DNA of 64,000 nucleotides from Chromatiaceae bacterium (GTDB taxonomy: Bacteria > Pseudomonadota > Gammaproteobacteria > Chromatiales > Chromatiaceae), in assembly GCA_024235395.1 (NCBI GenBank), contig JACKMK010000001.1, positions 1,240,001-1,304,000 on the forward strand, read 5' to 3'. Below the pieces are notes generated by a model, which had not been told where the DNA came from, did no database searches, and was given only the letters and a program-made list of their open reading frames with translations. Position numbers and translations under genes: made by a program. Positions 33,462-46,496 of the stretch are shown here, piece by piece (position 1 is the stretch's first letter; each line of letters begins with the position of its first letter).

Positions 33462-34413
33462 CGGCATCGGCCCACAGACCACGGATTGCGGCGATACCCT
33501 GCCCACCATGCAGCCAGGCCTCATCGAGCAGGCCAGGGTGCATGCCACCCAGCGCATAGACCGGCAACGTGGCGGCGTTCGCCAGCTCGCCGAATCGCTC
33601 CCAGCCGAGGGGATCCGCGTCAGGATGACTGCGTGTAGGAAGCACCGGCGACAACAATGCGAAATCTGCCCCAATCAAGGCGGCATGCGCCAGATCGGCT
33701 GCGGTGTGGCAAGACGCGCCGAGCAAGAGTCCCGCGTCCAGCGGCCGCGTTTCATGCCGCAGCAATTCGCGGCTGCTGAGGTGCAGGCCGTCCGCGCCAA
33801 TCGCGTCGGCCGTCTGCCAATCGCCGTTCAACAGCACCCGAGCAGAGTGCCGTCGGGCCAGTGCACAGGCATCACGCCCCAAAGCGAGCAACGCGTCATG
33901 ATCGAGCCCGAACAGCCGGAGTTGCAGGAGCCGGACACCGTTCGCCAGGCTGGCGTCCAGCGCTGTCAGGAAGGCAGCGGGGTCGCGCACCTGGGGTGGG
34001 GTGATCGCATACAGCGATGGCAATTTCAGCGCGCTGACGATCGGCACGTCTGCCGCCGGCATCGGATAGTCTGGAAGCGCATCGGGCGCGACCCAGGCCA
34101 ACGGTTGTCCCTCGCGCCCATGCGGCTCACCATCCCACGCGTCGACGCGATAGACATCGAGCATGACGCTGCGATCCGGATAATGGTGGGTGATGCGGAT
34201 CAACGGCCGAGACGCAAGGATCTCGATGCCCAGTTCTTCGTCAAGCTCTCGGGCGAGTGCCGCGTCGACCGGCTCGCCGCCTTCGCGCTTGCCACCCGGA
34301 AATTCCCAGAGCCCACCCTGGTGGCTGTGCTGATGCCGTCTACTCAACAGCACCCGGCCTTCGGCATCGACCAACGCTGCGGCTACGACGTGGATCAAAG
34401 ACGACATCGGCAA
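33451..34413 (-). CDS. Nudix hydrolase (MutT) fused to a thiamine-phosphate-synthase-like domain
   Basis: A 320-residue two-domain protein. Residues 1-128 are a MutT-type Nudix hydrolase with the box at 40-62 (GGKREGGEPVDAALARELDE, then E-L-G-I), fit for 8-oxo-dGTP sanitation. Residues about 131-315 are a TIM-barrel ThiE/TenI-like domain (LPSLYAITPP, LLQLRLFGLD, GADGLHLSSRELL, FALLSPVLPTRSHP, PVYALGGM). The fusion is known in several gammaproteobacteria; whether the second half makes thiamine phosphate is doubtful because no other thi gene is near. It follows argJ by 41 bp. That position matches mutT downstream of argJ/secA in related genomes. Confidence 0.88.
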   Translation of the reverse strand: MPMSSLIHVVAAALVDAEGRVLLSRRHQHSHQGGLWEFPGGKREGGEPVDAALARELDEELGIEILASRPLIRITHHYPDRSVMLDVYRVDAWDGEPHGREGQPLAWVAPDALPDYPMPAADVPIVSALKLPSLYAITPPQVRDPAAFLTALDASLANGVRLLQLRLFGLDHDALLALGRDACALARRHSARVLLNGDWQTADAIGADGLHLSSRELLRHETRPLDAGLLLGASCHTAADLAHAALIGADFALLSPVLPTRSHPDADPLGWERFGELANAATLPVYALGGMHPGLLDEAWLHGGQGIAAIRGLWADADAP

Positions 34414-34454
34414 CTCCGCCCGGCGGGGTCAATCGAGATCAGGCGAAAACCGTT

Positions 34455-35642
34455 TCAGCTGCGGTACTCGGCATTGATCTTGACGTAATCGTAAGAAAAA
34501 TCGCAGGTCAATATTTCCGCTCCGACATCGCCGCGCGCGAGATCGATACGGATCGTGACTTCCTTGCGACTCATCACTGCCTGCCCCGCTTCCTCGGTAT
34601 AGTCGGGATCACGTCCGCCATCACTGACGATGCACACATCGTCCAACCAGATGCGCAGGCTGTCGATATCCAGTCCGTTTACGCCGGAACGACCAACGGC
34701 CGCAAGAATGCGTCCCCAGTTAGGATCGGATGCAAACAGCGCGGTCTTGACCAATGGCGAGTGCGCGACCGTGTAAGCGACGGCACGCGCCTCTTCGCGG
34801 TCCCGTGCCGAATCGACATGGACGCGCACCAGCTTGGTCGCCCCTTCCCCGTCACGGATGATCATCTCCGCGAGCTCTGCGCACACCGAGCGAATGCCGG
34901 ACGCCAGTTGCAGGGCATCGGCCGATCCGGGTTCGTCGACACCAATGCCCGATGCTCCGCTGGCGATCAGCACACAGGCATCGTTGGTCGAGGTATCGCC
35001 GTCGACGGTGATGCTGTTGAACGATTCATCGACCGCCGCGGTCAGGATCGACTGCAGCAGGCCCTGGGGCACACGCGCGTCGGTCGCGACATAAGCCAGC
35101 ATCGTCGCCATATCCGGACAGATCATCCCGGAGCCCTTGGCAATCCCGGTAACGGTTACCGTACCCTTGGACAGCGAAATGCTGCGCGATACCAGTTTGG
35201 GGACCGTATCGGTGGTCATGATGGCGCGGGCCGCCCGTTCCCAGCTGTCTTCCGCCAACCCCGCCAGCAGACCGGGCACCGCCTGCGCAAAAGGGTTGAT
35301 CGGCAGATCCTGGCCGATAACGCCGGTCGAAAACGGCAGGACCTGGCTCATCGCGCAGCCCGCCATACCGGCGAGCAGACGACAGGTCTCGCGCGCAGCA
35401 CGCAGGCCCGTCGCCCCGGTACCTGCATTGGCGTTACCCGAATTGATCAACAGGTAACGAATCGCACCCTTGGCAAGATGCTCGCGTGCCACCGTAACCG
35501 GCGCCGCACAAAACGCATTGCGCGTGAATACCGCGGCACAGCTGCCACCTTCAGCCACCTCGACCAGCAGCAGATCATCGCGGCCTTTGTAGCGGATGCC
35601 GGCCGCGGCCACCGACAGTCTCACACCGGCGACGCTGCTCAT
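34455..35642 (-). CDS. argJ: bifunctional ornithine acetyltransferase / N-acetylglutamate synthase ArgJ
   Basis: Recycles the acetyl group in arginine synthesis. The 395-residue protein cleaves itself before Thr180 in SGMICPDMATML to form alpha and beta chains. Other hallmarks are INSGNANAGTG, FSTGVIGQDLP and SITVDGDTSTND. The ATG at 35642 has an AAGGA site 7 nt upstream; an upstream GTG at 35660 would add six residues. ArgJ of this type makes the arginine pathway cyclic. It lies 106 bp downstream of secA. Confidence 0.96.
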   Translation of the reverse strand: MSSVAGVRLSVAAAGIRYKGRDDLLLVEVAEGGSCAAVFTRNAFCAAPVTVAREHLAKGAIRYLLINSGNANAGTGATGLRAARETCRLLAGMAGCAMSQVLPFSTGVIGQDLPINPFAQAVPGLLAGLAEDSWERAARAIMTTDTVPKLVSRSISLSKGTVTVTGIAKGSGMICPDMATMLAYVATDARVPQGLLQSILTAAVDESFNSITVDGDTSTNDACVLIASGASGIGVDEPGSADALQLASGIRSVCAELAEMIIRDGEGATKLVRVHVDSARDREEARAVAYTVAHSPLVKTALFASDPNWGRILAAVGRSGVNGLDIDSLRIWLDDVCIVSDGGRDPDYTEEAGQAVMSRKEVTIRIDLARGDVGAEILTCDFSYDYVKINAEYRS

Positions 35643-35748
35643 ATCCGATTCCTTGCACACCCCAGCCGGTATGCGATAGCCGAAAATACTGGCAGCCGGC
35701 GACCCGTTTCACCGTCGGCCATTCCGATACCCGCCAAGATTCGCTGGC

Positions 35749-38553
<2,805 letters not shown>

Positions 38554-38630
38554 GAACCTGCGACCTTCCCGGACGGACGAGAATCGAAGGCCGGAATAAT
38601 AACCCAAACAGGTCACCAGACGGCCGTGGA

Positions 38631-38660
38631 CAAAAGAAAAAACCCGCTCGAAGCGGGTTT
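38631..38660 (-). terminator. intrinsic terminator of the M23 peptidase gene
   Basis: On the minus strand, a 9-bp stem AAACCCGCT-TCG-AGCGGGTTT runs into a T-rich tract (TTTTTTCTTTT), 22 bp after the peptidase stop and before secA. Confidence 0.9.
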
Positions 38661-38682
38661 ACACAAGCGTTGCGCACGTCAG

Positions 38683-39609
38683 TTATTTGCTGCGTACGTA
38701 CCGCAGGGGATCGACGATTTTGCCGTTCTTGTGCACCTCGAAATGCACATGTGGGCCGCTTGAACGGCCGGTGCTGCCGAGTAGCGCGACGGTCTGGCCC
38801 TTGCTGACCACTTCGCCTTCTTTGACGAGAACCTCTTTGTTGTGCCCATACAGCGTCGAGTAACCGTCAGCGTGCTTGATCTCGACCACATTGCCGTAAC
38901 CGGCGGCCTTTTTCGCACGCGTTACGACACCGGAAGCCACCGCCACCACCTCTGATCCACGCTTGCCCGCAAAATCCAATCCGCGGTGATAGGTCTTTTT
39001 GCCGGTGAACGGGTCGGTGCGCTTGCCGAAACCCGACGACATCCAACCCTTTTTGACCGGCCGACCCGACGGCACGATTTCGGCCATCAGCTCGCGACTC
39101 ATCAACACCTGTTCGAGCGCCGTCAGCTTGTCCTCGCGGTCTGTCAGCAAGGCCGAGATACGCTCCATATCCGTGCTCAGGTCACCCAATTGCTGCATGT
39201 CGCCGGGCAGCGAGTCGTCGATGCCACCCATCGGTGGCTGCGCAGAGAAATCGAATTCGTCGCGATCGAGCTTGCCAACCTCGACCAGGCGGTCACCGAG
39301 CGCGTCGATGCGCATCAGGTGGGCCTGCAACTCGGCGATCTTCAGCGCCAAGGCGTCGAGATGGGCGCGCTGGTCGGCTTTGGCATTTGCAATCACCCGC
39401 CGCTCGGCGTCGAGTAGGGCACGCACCTCGGCGGCGGTCTCGTCCCCGTCGACCCGATTACCGTATTGCGTACCCAGCTCGAATCCCGCCCAAAGCGTTA
39501 ACGCCGTCACAGCGATGAACGCCAATCCCATGATCGTGGCGGCGCGAGGCACGCAAATATCGAGACTTCCGGTACGCTTACAAAAGTCGGAAAGAAGGAT
39601 GATCTTCAT
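38683..39609 (-). CDS. M23-family metallopeptidase (LytM domain), membrane-anchored
   Basis: A 308-residue envelope protein. A short cytosolic part is followed by one transmembrane helix (about 25-45), then a coiled coil (about 55-150, with ERRVIANAKADQRAHLDAL), then a LytM/M23 peptidase domain (about 185-300). The zinc ligands are visible in YHRGLDFAGKRGSE and GPHVHFEV. Such proteins cut peptidoglycan crosslinks or activate amidases; the intact ligands suggest an active enzyme. The ATG at 39609 is chosen because the longer frame has no signal or domain. It sits between dciA and secA, a common order, and is divergent from dciA. Confidence 0.92.
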   Translation of the reverse strand: MKIILLSDFCKRTGSLDICVPRAATIMGLAFIAVTALTLWAGFELGTQYGNRVDGDETAAEVRALLDAERRVIANAKADQRAHLDALALKIAELQAHLMRIDALGDRLVEVGKLDRDEFDFSAQPPMGGIDDSLPGDMQQLGDLSTDMERISALLTDREDKLTALEQVLMSRELMAEIVPSGRPVKKGWMSSGFGKRTDPFTGKKTYHRGLDFAGKRGSEVVAVASGVVTRAKKAAGYGNVVEIKHADGYSTLYGHNKEVLVKEGEVVSKGQTVALLGSTGRSSGPHVHFEVHKNGKIVDPLRYVRSK

Positions 39610-39696
39610 CGTCGGTTTTCCTGAAGCCTGGAAGCTTATCGACCTTTGGAGGTCTACCCTTAAACCAATGACTCTGTGCCGGGAGAACCATGTGAC

Positions 39697-40140
39697 ATGG
39701 CCCACAGCCCCAAGTCGGTTCGCCGCCTGCTTAAAGACAAACCAACACTGAAAACGCTCGAACTCGAGATCAGCGCGCAAAAAGCCCTGCTCGCCGAGGT
39801 CCGTCGGGCGCTCCCCTCAGACCTCGCCGGACACTGCATCGCGGCCCGGTTGCAAGGGCCGACACTGGTGTTGCACACCGATTCACCGGCCTGGGCGACG
39901 CGCCTGCGCTTTCTCGCGAACGAACTTCGGAGTTTACTGCAACCCCGGCATCGCGTGTTGCGCGAAATCAAAATCCGACTGCTGCCACCGCACAATCCAC
40001 CGGACCGGCGACGATTTAAGGCACGCAAATCCCGTTTTGGCGCCGCCATCGTGCTCGAATGCGCCAAGGATACGGATCAACCACAACTGCGCGAGGCGCT
40101 TGAGCGACTCGGCCGACGTTTGCAAGAAACGCCGTCGTGA
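39697..40140 (+). CDS. dciA: DciA-like protein (DUF721), helicase-loading factor
   Basis: A 147-residue basic protein of the DUF721/DciA family, which helps load the replicative helicase DnaB in bacteria lacking DnaC. The N-terminal part has LLKDKPTLKTLELEIS. The KH-like core has the hallmark LVLHTDSPAWATRLRFLANEL and REIKIRLLP strands. The rest is Arg/Lys-rich. The ATG at 39697 is used; a GTG at 39676 is in frame. It is convergent with lpxC, 7 bp away. Location between lpxC and secA is conserved in related bacteria. Confidence 0.85.
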   Translation: MAHSPKSVRRLLKDKPTLKTLELEISAQKALLAEVRRALPSDLAGHCIAARLQGPTLVLHTDSPAWATRLRFLANELRSLLQPRHRVLREIKIRLLPPHNPPDRRRFKARKSRFGAAIVLECAKDTDQPQLREALERLGRRLQETPS

Positions 40141-40147
40141 GGCCCGC

Positions 40148-41059
40148 TCAGGAGACGTGCGCAGGCTTCATGTACGAAATGGGTGCCTGCTCGGCATCGG
40201 CGAAAGTCACCTCTTCCCACGCTTCGGGCTGTGCGATCAGTGCCTTGAGCAACCGGTTGTTCAACTCGTGACCGGATTTATAGCCGTTGAAAGCCCCGAT
40301 CAGGCTGTGTCCGAGCAGGTACAGGTCGCCAATGGCGTCGAGGATCTTGTGTTTGACGAATTCGTCCTCGTAACGCAGGCCATCTTCGTTGAGCACGCGG
40401 AAATCGTCCACCACGATGGCGTTGTCCATGCTACCGCCGAGTGCCAGCCCTTTCTCCCGCAAGGTCTCGATATCGCGCAGGAAGCCAAAGGTGCGGGCTC
40501 GGCTGACCTCTTTCACGAACGACGTCGACGAGAAGTCGATGACCGAACGACGTCGGTCCTCGCTCATTGCCGGGTGATCGAAGTCGATGCCGAAACTGAC
40601 CTTGAACCCCTTGAAAGGCTCGAATCGCGCGACCTTGTCGCCGTCACGTACCTCGACCGGGCTCTTGATACGAATGAACTTTTTGGCGACGTTCTGCTCT
40701 TCGACACCGGCCGACTGGATCAGGAACACGAAGGGCCCGGCGCTGCCGTCCATGATCGGTACTTCGGGGGCGCTCACATCGACATAGGCGTTGTCGATGC
40801 CCAGACCGGCGAACGCCGACAGCAGATGCTCGACGGTTGAGATCCGCACCCCGTCCTTGACCAGGGTGGTCGACAGGCGCGTATCACCGACATTTTCAGC
40901 CTTGGCCGGGATGTCGACCGGGGAATCCAGGTCGACACGCCGGAACACGATGCCGGTATCGGGGGCCGCCGGGCGCAGTGTCAGATAGACCTTTTGCCCG
41001 GTATGCAGTCCGACCCCGGTGGCGCGGATCACGTTCTTAAGGGTGCGTTGCCTTATCAT
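40148..41059 (-). CDS. lpxC: UDP-3-O-acyl-GlcNAc deacetylase LpxC
   Basis: Zn-dependent enzyme committing UDP-GlcNAc to lipid A synthesis. 303 residues. Zinc ligands are His78 in STVEHLLSA, and His and Asp in KHKILDAIGDLYLLG; the catalytic His is in SGHELNN. It starts MIRQRTLKNVIRATGVGLHTG as expected. Last gene of the dcw cluster, 197 bp after ftsZ. That gap is relatively AT-rich and probably carries an lpxC promoter, though no clear -35/-10 pair could be assigned. Confidence 0.98.
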   Translation of the reverse strand: MIRQRTLKNVIRATGVGLHTGQKVYLTLRPAAPDTGIVFRRVDLDSPVDIPAKAENVGDTRLSTTLVKDGVRISTVEHLLSAFAGLGIDNAYVDVSAPEVPIMDGSAGPFVFLIQSAGVEEQNVAKKFIRIKSPVEVRDGDKVARFEPFKGFKVSFGIDFDHPAMSEDRRRSVIDFSSTSFVKEVSRARTFGFLRDIETLREKGLALGGSMDNAIVVDDFRVLNEDGLRYEDEFVKHKILDAIGDLYLLGHSLIGAFNGYKSGHELNNRLLKALIAQPEAWEEVTFADAEQAPISYMKPAHVS

Positions 41060-41256
41060 CAGGTTCGGGTCTCCGAGTCAAAATTCCTTGTTTTTTCAGC
41101 TATTTAGCTTACTACATCGTGGAATTTCGACGACGCAGTATCTGAGTGATCCCCCGGCACCAACTTAGGGAATACCCTTATTCTCACTATTTATGACCGA
41201 CATATCAAGCAAAAATGTCAATGTCGTTCCTCAAAGAACGCGCGATCTCCCACCGC

Positions 41257-42429
<1,173 letters not shown>

Positions 42430-42483
42430 TTCATTCTCCTCCCGGTACCGGCCCGCCCTTGAAGGGATCCAGGTCCGGTTTGA

Positions 42484-43722
42484 TCAAAAGTTCCCCTGAA
42501 ACCAGCTTTTCATCCGGTTCCAGACCGATTTGAGCCCCCCGCCACCGACACTCTCGGGCACCCGCGCCACCCGGTTGCGATGGCCAAACAACAGCAATCC
42601 CACGCCGGTGGCGTGAATCGGATTGCGTACAACGTCCACCAGGCCGGTGACGTACTGCGGAATTCCGAGCCGCACCGGCATGTGAAATACCTCCTCCGCC
42701 AGGTCGATCAGACCCTCCATCTTTGCGCTGCCGCCGGTCATCACGACCCCGCCGGCGACCAGATCCTCGTACCCGGAACGCCGCAACTCCGCCTGTATCA
42801 GCGTCAGTAGTTCCTCGTAACGTGGTTCGACGACCTCGGCGAGGGTCTGACGCGACAAGCGTCGCGGCGGCCGATCACCGATGCTCGGCACCTCGATGGT
42901 CTCGTCCGGACTGGCCAGCTGAGTCAAGGCGCAGGCGTACTTGAGCTTGATCTCCTCGGCGTGTTGGGTGGGCGTCCGCAGCGCGACCGCGATGTCGTTC
43001 GTCACCTGATCGCCGGCGATCGGAATCACCGCGGTATGCCGAATCGAACCACCCGTGAACACGGCGATATCGGTGGTACCACCGCCGATGTCGACCAGGC
43101 ACACGCCCAAGTCCTTCTCATCGTCCTCGAGCACCGAGTAACTCGAAGCCAGCTGTTCGAGGATGAGGTCCTCCACCTCAAGCCCGCAGCGACGCACACA
43201 CTTGATGATGTTCTGCGCCGCGCTCACCGCGCCGGTCACCATGTGTACGCGGGCCTCGAGGCGAACGCCGGACATCCCGACCGGGTCGTGGATGCCCTCC
43301 TGGTTATCGATGATGAATTCCTGGGGCAGGATATGCAGGATCTTCTGGTCAGCGGGAATCGCCACCGCGCGCGCCGCGTCGATCACCCGCTCGACGTCGG
43401 CGTGCGACACCTCGCCGTCCTTGATCGGAACGATGCCGTGCGAGTTCAGGCTCGAAACATGGCTTCCCGCGATACCCGCGTAAACCGAATCAATCTCGAC
43501 GCCCGCCATCAGTTCAGCCTCTTCGACGGCGCGCTGAATCGACTGCACGGTCGACTCGATGTTCACCACCACGCCCTTCTTCAGGCCGCGTGATGGATGC
43601 GAGCCGATACCGATAATTTCGATCTCGTTGTCCTGTCTCACCTCGCCGACAATCGCGACAACCTTGGAGGTACCGATGTCGAGCCCGACGATGACGTTCT
43701 TGTCACTGCGTTTGACCATCAA
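42484..43722 (-). CDS. ftsA: cell division protein FtsA
   Basis: Actin-like ATPase that tethers FtsZ to the membrane. 412 residues. It has phosphate 1 VGLDIGTSKVVAIVGE, the SHVSSLNSHGIVPI subdomain 1C, phosphate 2 LVDIGGGTTDIAVFTGG, the adenosine motif VVMTGGSAKMEG and a C-terminal amphipathic helix VWNRMKSWFQGNF. Two consecutive ATG codons start the gene; the first overlaps the ftsQ stop by four bases. Confidence 0.98.
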   Translation of the reverse strand: MMVKRSDKNVIVGLDIGTSKVVAIVGEVRQDNEIEIIGIGSHPSRGLKKGVVVNIESTVQSIQRAVEEAELMAGVEIDSVYAGIAGSHVSSLNSHGIVPIKDGEVSHADVERVIDAARAVAIPADQKILHILPQEFIIDNQEGIHDPVGMSGVRLEARVHMVTGAVSAAQNIIKCVRRCGLEVEDLILEQLASSYSVLEDDEKDLGVCLVDIGGGTTDIAVFTGGSIRHTAVIPIAGDQVTNDIAVALRTPTQHAEEIKLKYACALTQLASPDETIEVPSIGDRPPRRLSRQTLAEVVEPRYEELLTLIQAELRRSGYEDLVAGGVVMTGGSAKMEGLIDLAEEVFHMPVRLGIPQYVTGLVDVVRNPIHATGVGLLLFGHRNRVARVPESVGGGGLKSVWNRMKSWFQGNF

Positions 43723-44525
43723 ACCTTTCCCCGTGGCTGCGCTGCATCAGCCACTGACGCATCACCGGCATCCGTCTGCCAGCGCACTGCGAATCCATGT
43801 GAGTAGCGCATGTCGACGCGCTCCGGAACCCGCTGCTGCTCTGCGACCAGACTGGGATACACGCGCAGGAATTGCGCCAACCGGTTCTCGGTGTCTTCGC
43901 GTCCGAGTGATACCGTCAGCCCGCCGTCAAATCGCAACCACCAGTGGCGGCGCTCGTCGAGTTCCAGCGCATCGAGCTGCAGGCCGCGCGCGCGCGCGGC
44001 CGGAACCACCGACTGCAGGAACGCGACCACTCGGCGCTCGCTGCCGGACGGCCCCCGCAGACGAACGAGTGCCGAGTACGGACCGAGTTCACCCGGCTGG
44101 AACACCTCGCCGGCCACATTGATCAGCGCAGCATCGCCCCAACGCGCCAGCGGGACCTGCTCGGTCACCGCCATGCGGAGTTTGTCCGGCCAGACGCGCC
44201 GGATGCTGACGTCGGCGACCCACGGCATCGCGAGTACCGCGTCCCGCAAGCTGTGCATATCGCAGGTGAAGAAACCACCGTCGATCGTCGCCGCCACGGT
44301 GTGCTGGATCTCTGCCTGGTCAAGTTGCTGGAACTCGCCGTTGACCTCGATGACCCGCAAAGGCAAACGTCCCGGTTCGAGCAGGGACCGATAGCCGAAG
44401 CTGCCGGCCGCCGCGACCAGGGCCAGCGAGATCGCGCCGAGCAGCACCTTTGGCCAGCGACGCGATGCGGTGGTGTCCGCGGCACTGCGCGGCTTGGCGC
44501 GGGATTTTTTCGGCGCTGCCGCCAT
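43719..44525 (-). CDS. ftsQ: cell division protein FtsQ
   Basis: Bitopic divisome protein linking early and late division proteins (with FtsL and FtsB). 268 residues. The basic cytoplasmic tail of about 27 residues (PKKSRAKPR) precedes one helix (about 28-47). A POTRA domain (LPLRVIEVNGEFQQLDQAEI) and a beta domain (WPDKLRMAVTEQVPLARWGD) follow. The ATG at 44525 overlaps the last base of the ddl stop; a start at 44561 would lie inside ddl. Confidence 0.95.
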   Translation of the reverse strand: MAAAPKKSRAKPRSAADTTASRRWPKVLLGAISLALVAAAGSFGYRSLLEPGRLPLRVIEVNGEFQQLDQAEIQHTVAATIDGGFFTCDMHSLRDAVLAMPWVADVSIRRVWPDKLRMAVTEQVPLARWGDAALINVAGEVFQPGELGPYSALVRLRGPSGSERRVVAFLQSVVPAARARGLQLDALELDERRHWWLRFDGGLTVSLGREDTENRLAQFLRVYPSLVAEQQRVPERVDMRYSHGFAVRWQTDAGDASVADAAQPRGKV

Positions 44526-45448
44526 CAACGTGTCTCCAAAGTCTGCGCGAGAATGCGCCACACCAGTTCATCGAATTCGATGCCCACCGCTTTCGCGGCC
44601 ATCGGAACCAGACTGTGACCGGTCATACCCGGCACGGTGTTCAGTTCGATCACCCAGGGCCGCCCGTCCTGGTCTGTCAATATGTCCACCCGCCCCCAGC
44701 CACTGGCACCCACGGCATCGAATGCCTGCAGCGCCAGTCGCTGCAGCTCGGCCTCGGCCTGCGCATCCAGACCGCAGGGGATCAGATAGCGTGTGTCGTC
44801 GGCGACATACTTGGCGTCGTAGTCGTAGAACGCGTGCGTGGTCTCGAGCTTGATCAGCGGCAACACCTCACGGCCGAGGACCGCTGCGGTATATTCCGCG
44901 CCTGTAATCCAGCGCTCGGCCATGACATGGCTTTGATATTGCGCGGCTCCGACCCATGCGGCATGCAGTTGCTCGGCATCGTCGGCGCGTGACATGCCGA
45001 TGCTCGAACCCTCGAGCGCCGGCTTGACCATCAACGGATACCCCAACTCACCGGCCGCCACGAGGTCGGCTTCGGATCGGATCAGCGCAAAACCCGGCGT
45101 GGGCAGCCCGAGCGCCTGCAGCAGCAACTTGGTGCGGTACTTGTCCATGGCGATTGCGGAAGCCATTACGCCGCTACCGGTGTAAGGAAGTCCCAGGATC
45201 TCCAATGCTCCCTGGATCACGCCGTCCTCGCCGCCACGGCCGTGCAAGACATTGAACACCCGGTCGTAACGGCCCGCACCGAGTACCGTCAGGATGTCTC
45301 GATCGACATCGATACCATGCGCGTCGATGCCGCGCCGCCGCAGGCCATCGAGCACCGCCTTGCCGCTGACCAACGAGACCTCGCGCTCGGCCGCCCAACC
45401 GCCCATCAACACCGCCACCCTGCCGAACGTCGCTGCATCGATACTCAT
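44525..45448 (-). CDS. ddl: D-alanine--D-alanine ligase
   Basis: ATP-grasp enzyme making D-Ala-D-Ala for the muropeptide. 307 residues. It has VLMGGWAAEREVSLVSG (GG and Glu of the first substrate site), NVLHGRGGEDGVIQG, the KPALEGSSIGMS loop and the metal-binding WVIELNTVPGMTGHS. The start at 45448 overlaps murB (ATGA). The overlapping longer frame to 45634 belongs to murB sequence. ddl between murB and ftsQ is the standard dcw position (ddlB). Confidence 0.97.
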   Translation of the reverse strand: MSIDAATFGRVAVLMGGWAAEREVSLVSGKAVLDGLRRRGIDAHGIDVDRDILTVLGAGRYDRVFNVLHGRGGEDGVIQGALEILGLPYTGSGVMASAIAMDKYRTKLLLQALGLPTPGFALIRSEADLVAAGELGYPLMVKPALEGSSIGMSRADDAEQLHAAWVGAAQYQSHVMAERWITGAEYTAAVLGREVLPLIKLETTHAFYDYDAKYVADDTRYLIPCGLDAQAEAELQRLALQAFDAVGASGWGRVDILTDQDGRPWVIELNTVPGMTGHSLVPMAAKAVGIEFDELVWRILAQTLETR

Positions 45449-46341
45449 ACCGCGTCTCCCACGACATGCACCTCGGTGCGCAGCAGAACGCCCTCGCACT
45501 GCGCCACCCGACTGCGCACGTGCTCGATCAATGCCTCGATGTCGGCCGCGCTCGCGGCACCGGTATTGATGATGAAGTTGGCGTGCTTGGTGGACACCTC
45601 TGCGCCACCGATGCGGTAGCCCTTGAGTCCGCATGCTTCGATCAGGCGCGCCGCATGATCGCCGGGAGGGTTGCGAAAGGTCGAACCGCAGCTCGGTTGA
45701 CCAATCGGCTGGGTCGCGGCACGCCGATCGAGCAGGGCACGAATCGCTGCCTGTTCGGCCTCGCCGTCACCTTCTGTCAGCTGCAGCGTGCAACCGACAA
45801 ACCACTCCTCGCCCGGTGCGACGACCTCGCGATAACCGATGCGGTACTCCGCCGGATACCGCGTGTGCAAGCTGCCGCTGCGATCAATCACCGTGACCGA
45901 ATCGACGATCGGCCAGGTCTCGCCGCCGAATGCGCCGGCATTCATCGCCAGCGCACCGCCCATGGTGCCGGGAATACCGGCGAGAAACGCGGCACCCACC
46001 AGATCTGCGCGGGCACACTCGCGGGCCACCTTGGCGCAGGTGGCGCCGGCCTCCGCAGACACGCGCACCCCCTCGACACGGATGCTGTTCAGGCAACCCT
46101 GCAGCAGAATCACGGTTCCGCGGAAGCCCGCGTCACGGATCAGCAGATTGCTGCCCAGACCCAACCACAGCAAAGGTTCGTCGGCCGGCAGGGATCGCAG
46201 GAACAGGCCCAGGTCGGCGGCGTCCGCGGGCAGGTACATCTGCCGCGCAGGCCCACCGACCCGCCAGGTGTTGTAACGCCTGAGCGGTTCGTCGCGGCGC
46301 AGCTCGCCGCGCAGCGTCGGCTGCCGGGTCATGACCATCAT
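45445..46341 (-). CDS. murB: UDP-N-acetylenolpyruvoylglucosamine reductase MurB
   Basis: FAD enzyme reducing enolpyruvyl-UDP-GlcNAc to UDP-MurNAc. 298 residues. The FAD motifs are YNTWRVGGPARQMYLP, WLGLGSNLLIRD and AGIPGTMGGALAMNAGA. The active-site Ser is in GQPSCGSTFRNPPGD and the conserved Glu is in LLRTEVHVVG. This is a type II MurB of the short form. A GGAGG site precedes the double ATG at 46341; the small frame upstream ends in the overlapping TGA. Confidence 0.97.
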   Translation of the reverse strand: MMVMTRQPTLRGELRRDEPLRRYNTWRVGGPARQMYLPADAADLGLFLRSLPADEPLLWLGLGSNLLIRDAGFRGTVILLQGCLNSIRVEGVRVSAEAGATCAKVARECARADLVGAAFLAGIPGTMGGALAMNAGAFGGETWPIVDSVTVIDRSGSLHTRYPAEYRIGYREVVAPGEEWFVGCTLQLTEGDGEAEQAAIRALLDRRAATQPIGQPSCGSTFRNPPGDHAARLIEACGLKGYRIGGAEVSTKHANFIINTGAASAADIEALIEHVRSRVAQCEGVLLRTEVHVVGDAV

Positions 46342-46496
46342 CGCCTGTCCTCCGTACTGGCCGGAGGAATACGCGATGGCTGGCGCGACGGCTCGACTTT
46401 GCCGAGCGCCCGCAGATGCGCCTGCACACGTCCGGTCAGGCCCTCGCCACAACCCATGCACAGCCGGCGCGCTCCACTCGTTTGCGTCACGGACAT
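46338..46496 (-). CDS. candidate small overlapping gene between murC and murB
   Basis: A 52-codon frame, MSVTQTSGARRLCMGCGEGL followed by a basic, Pro/Ser-rich tail ending STEDRR. Its ATG overlaps the last 10 bases of murC and its TGA overlaps the murB ATG by ATGA. Third positions are mostly G or C, about 70% by hand count, like the neighbours. It has one CxxC (CMGC) and no membrane segment or family match I recognise. Without it the murC-murB gap of 145 bp would be the only real intergenic space between mraZ and ftsA. It may be a genuine small protein, or a leader whose translation carries ribosomes from murC to murB. Confidence 0.5.
   Translation of the reverse strand: MSVTQTSGARRLCMGCGEGLTGRVQAHLRALGKVEPSRQPSRIPPASTEDRR

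Noticed and set aside
41060..41256. Small gene or strong terminator between ftsZ and lpxC
   Set aside because: Only short frames without ribosome sites and a weak 5-bp stem near 41230 were seen; not enough to call.
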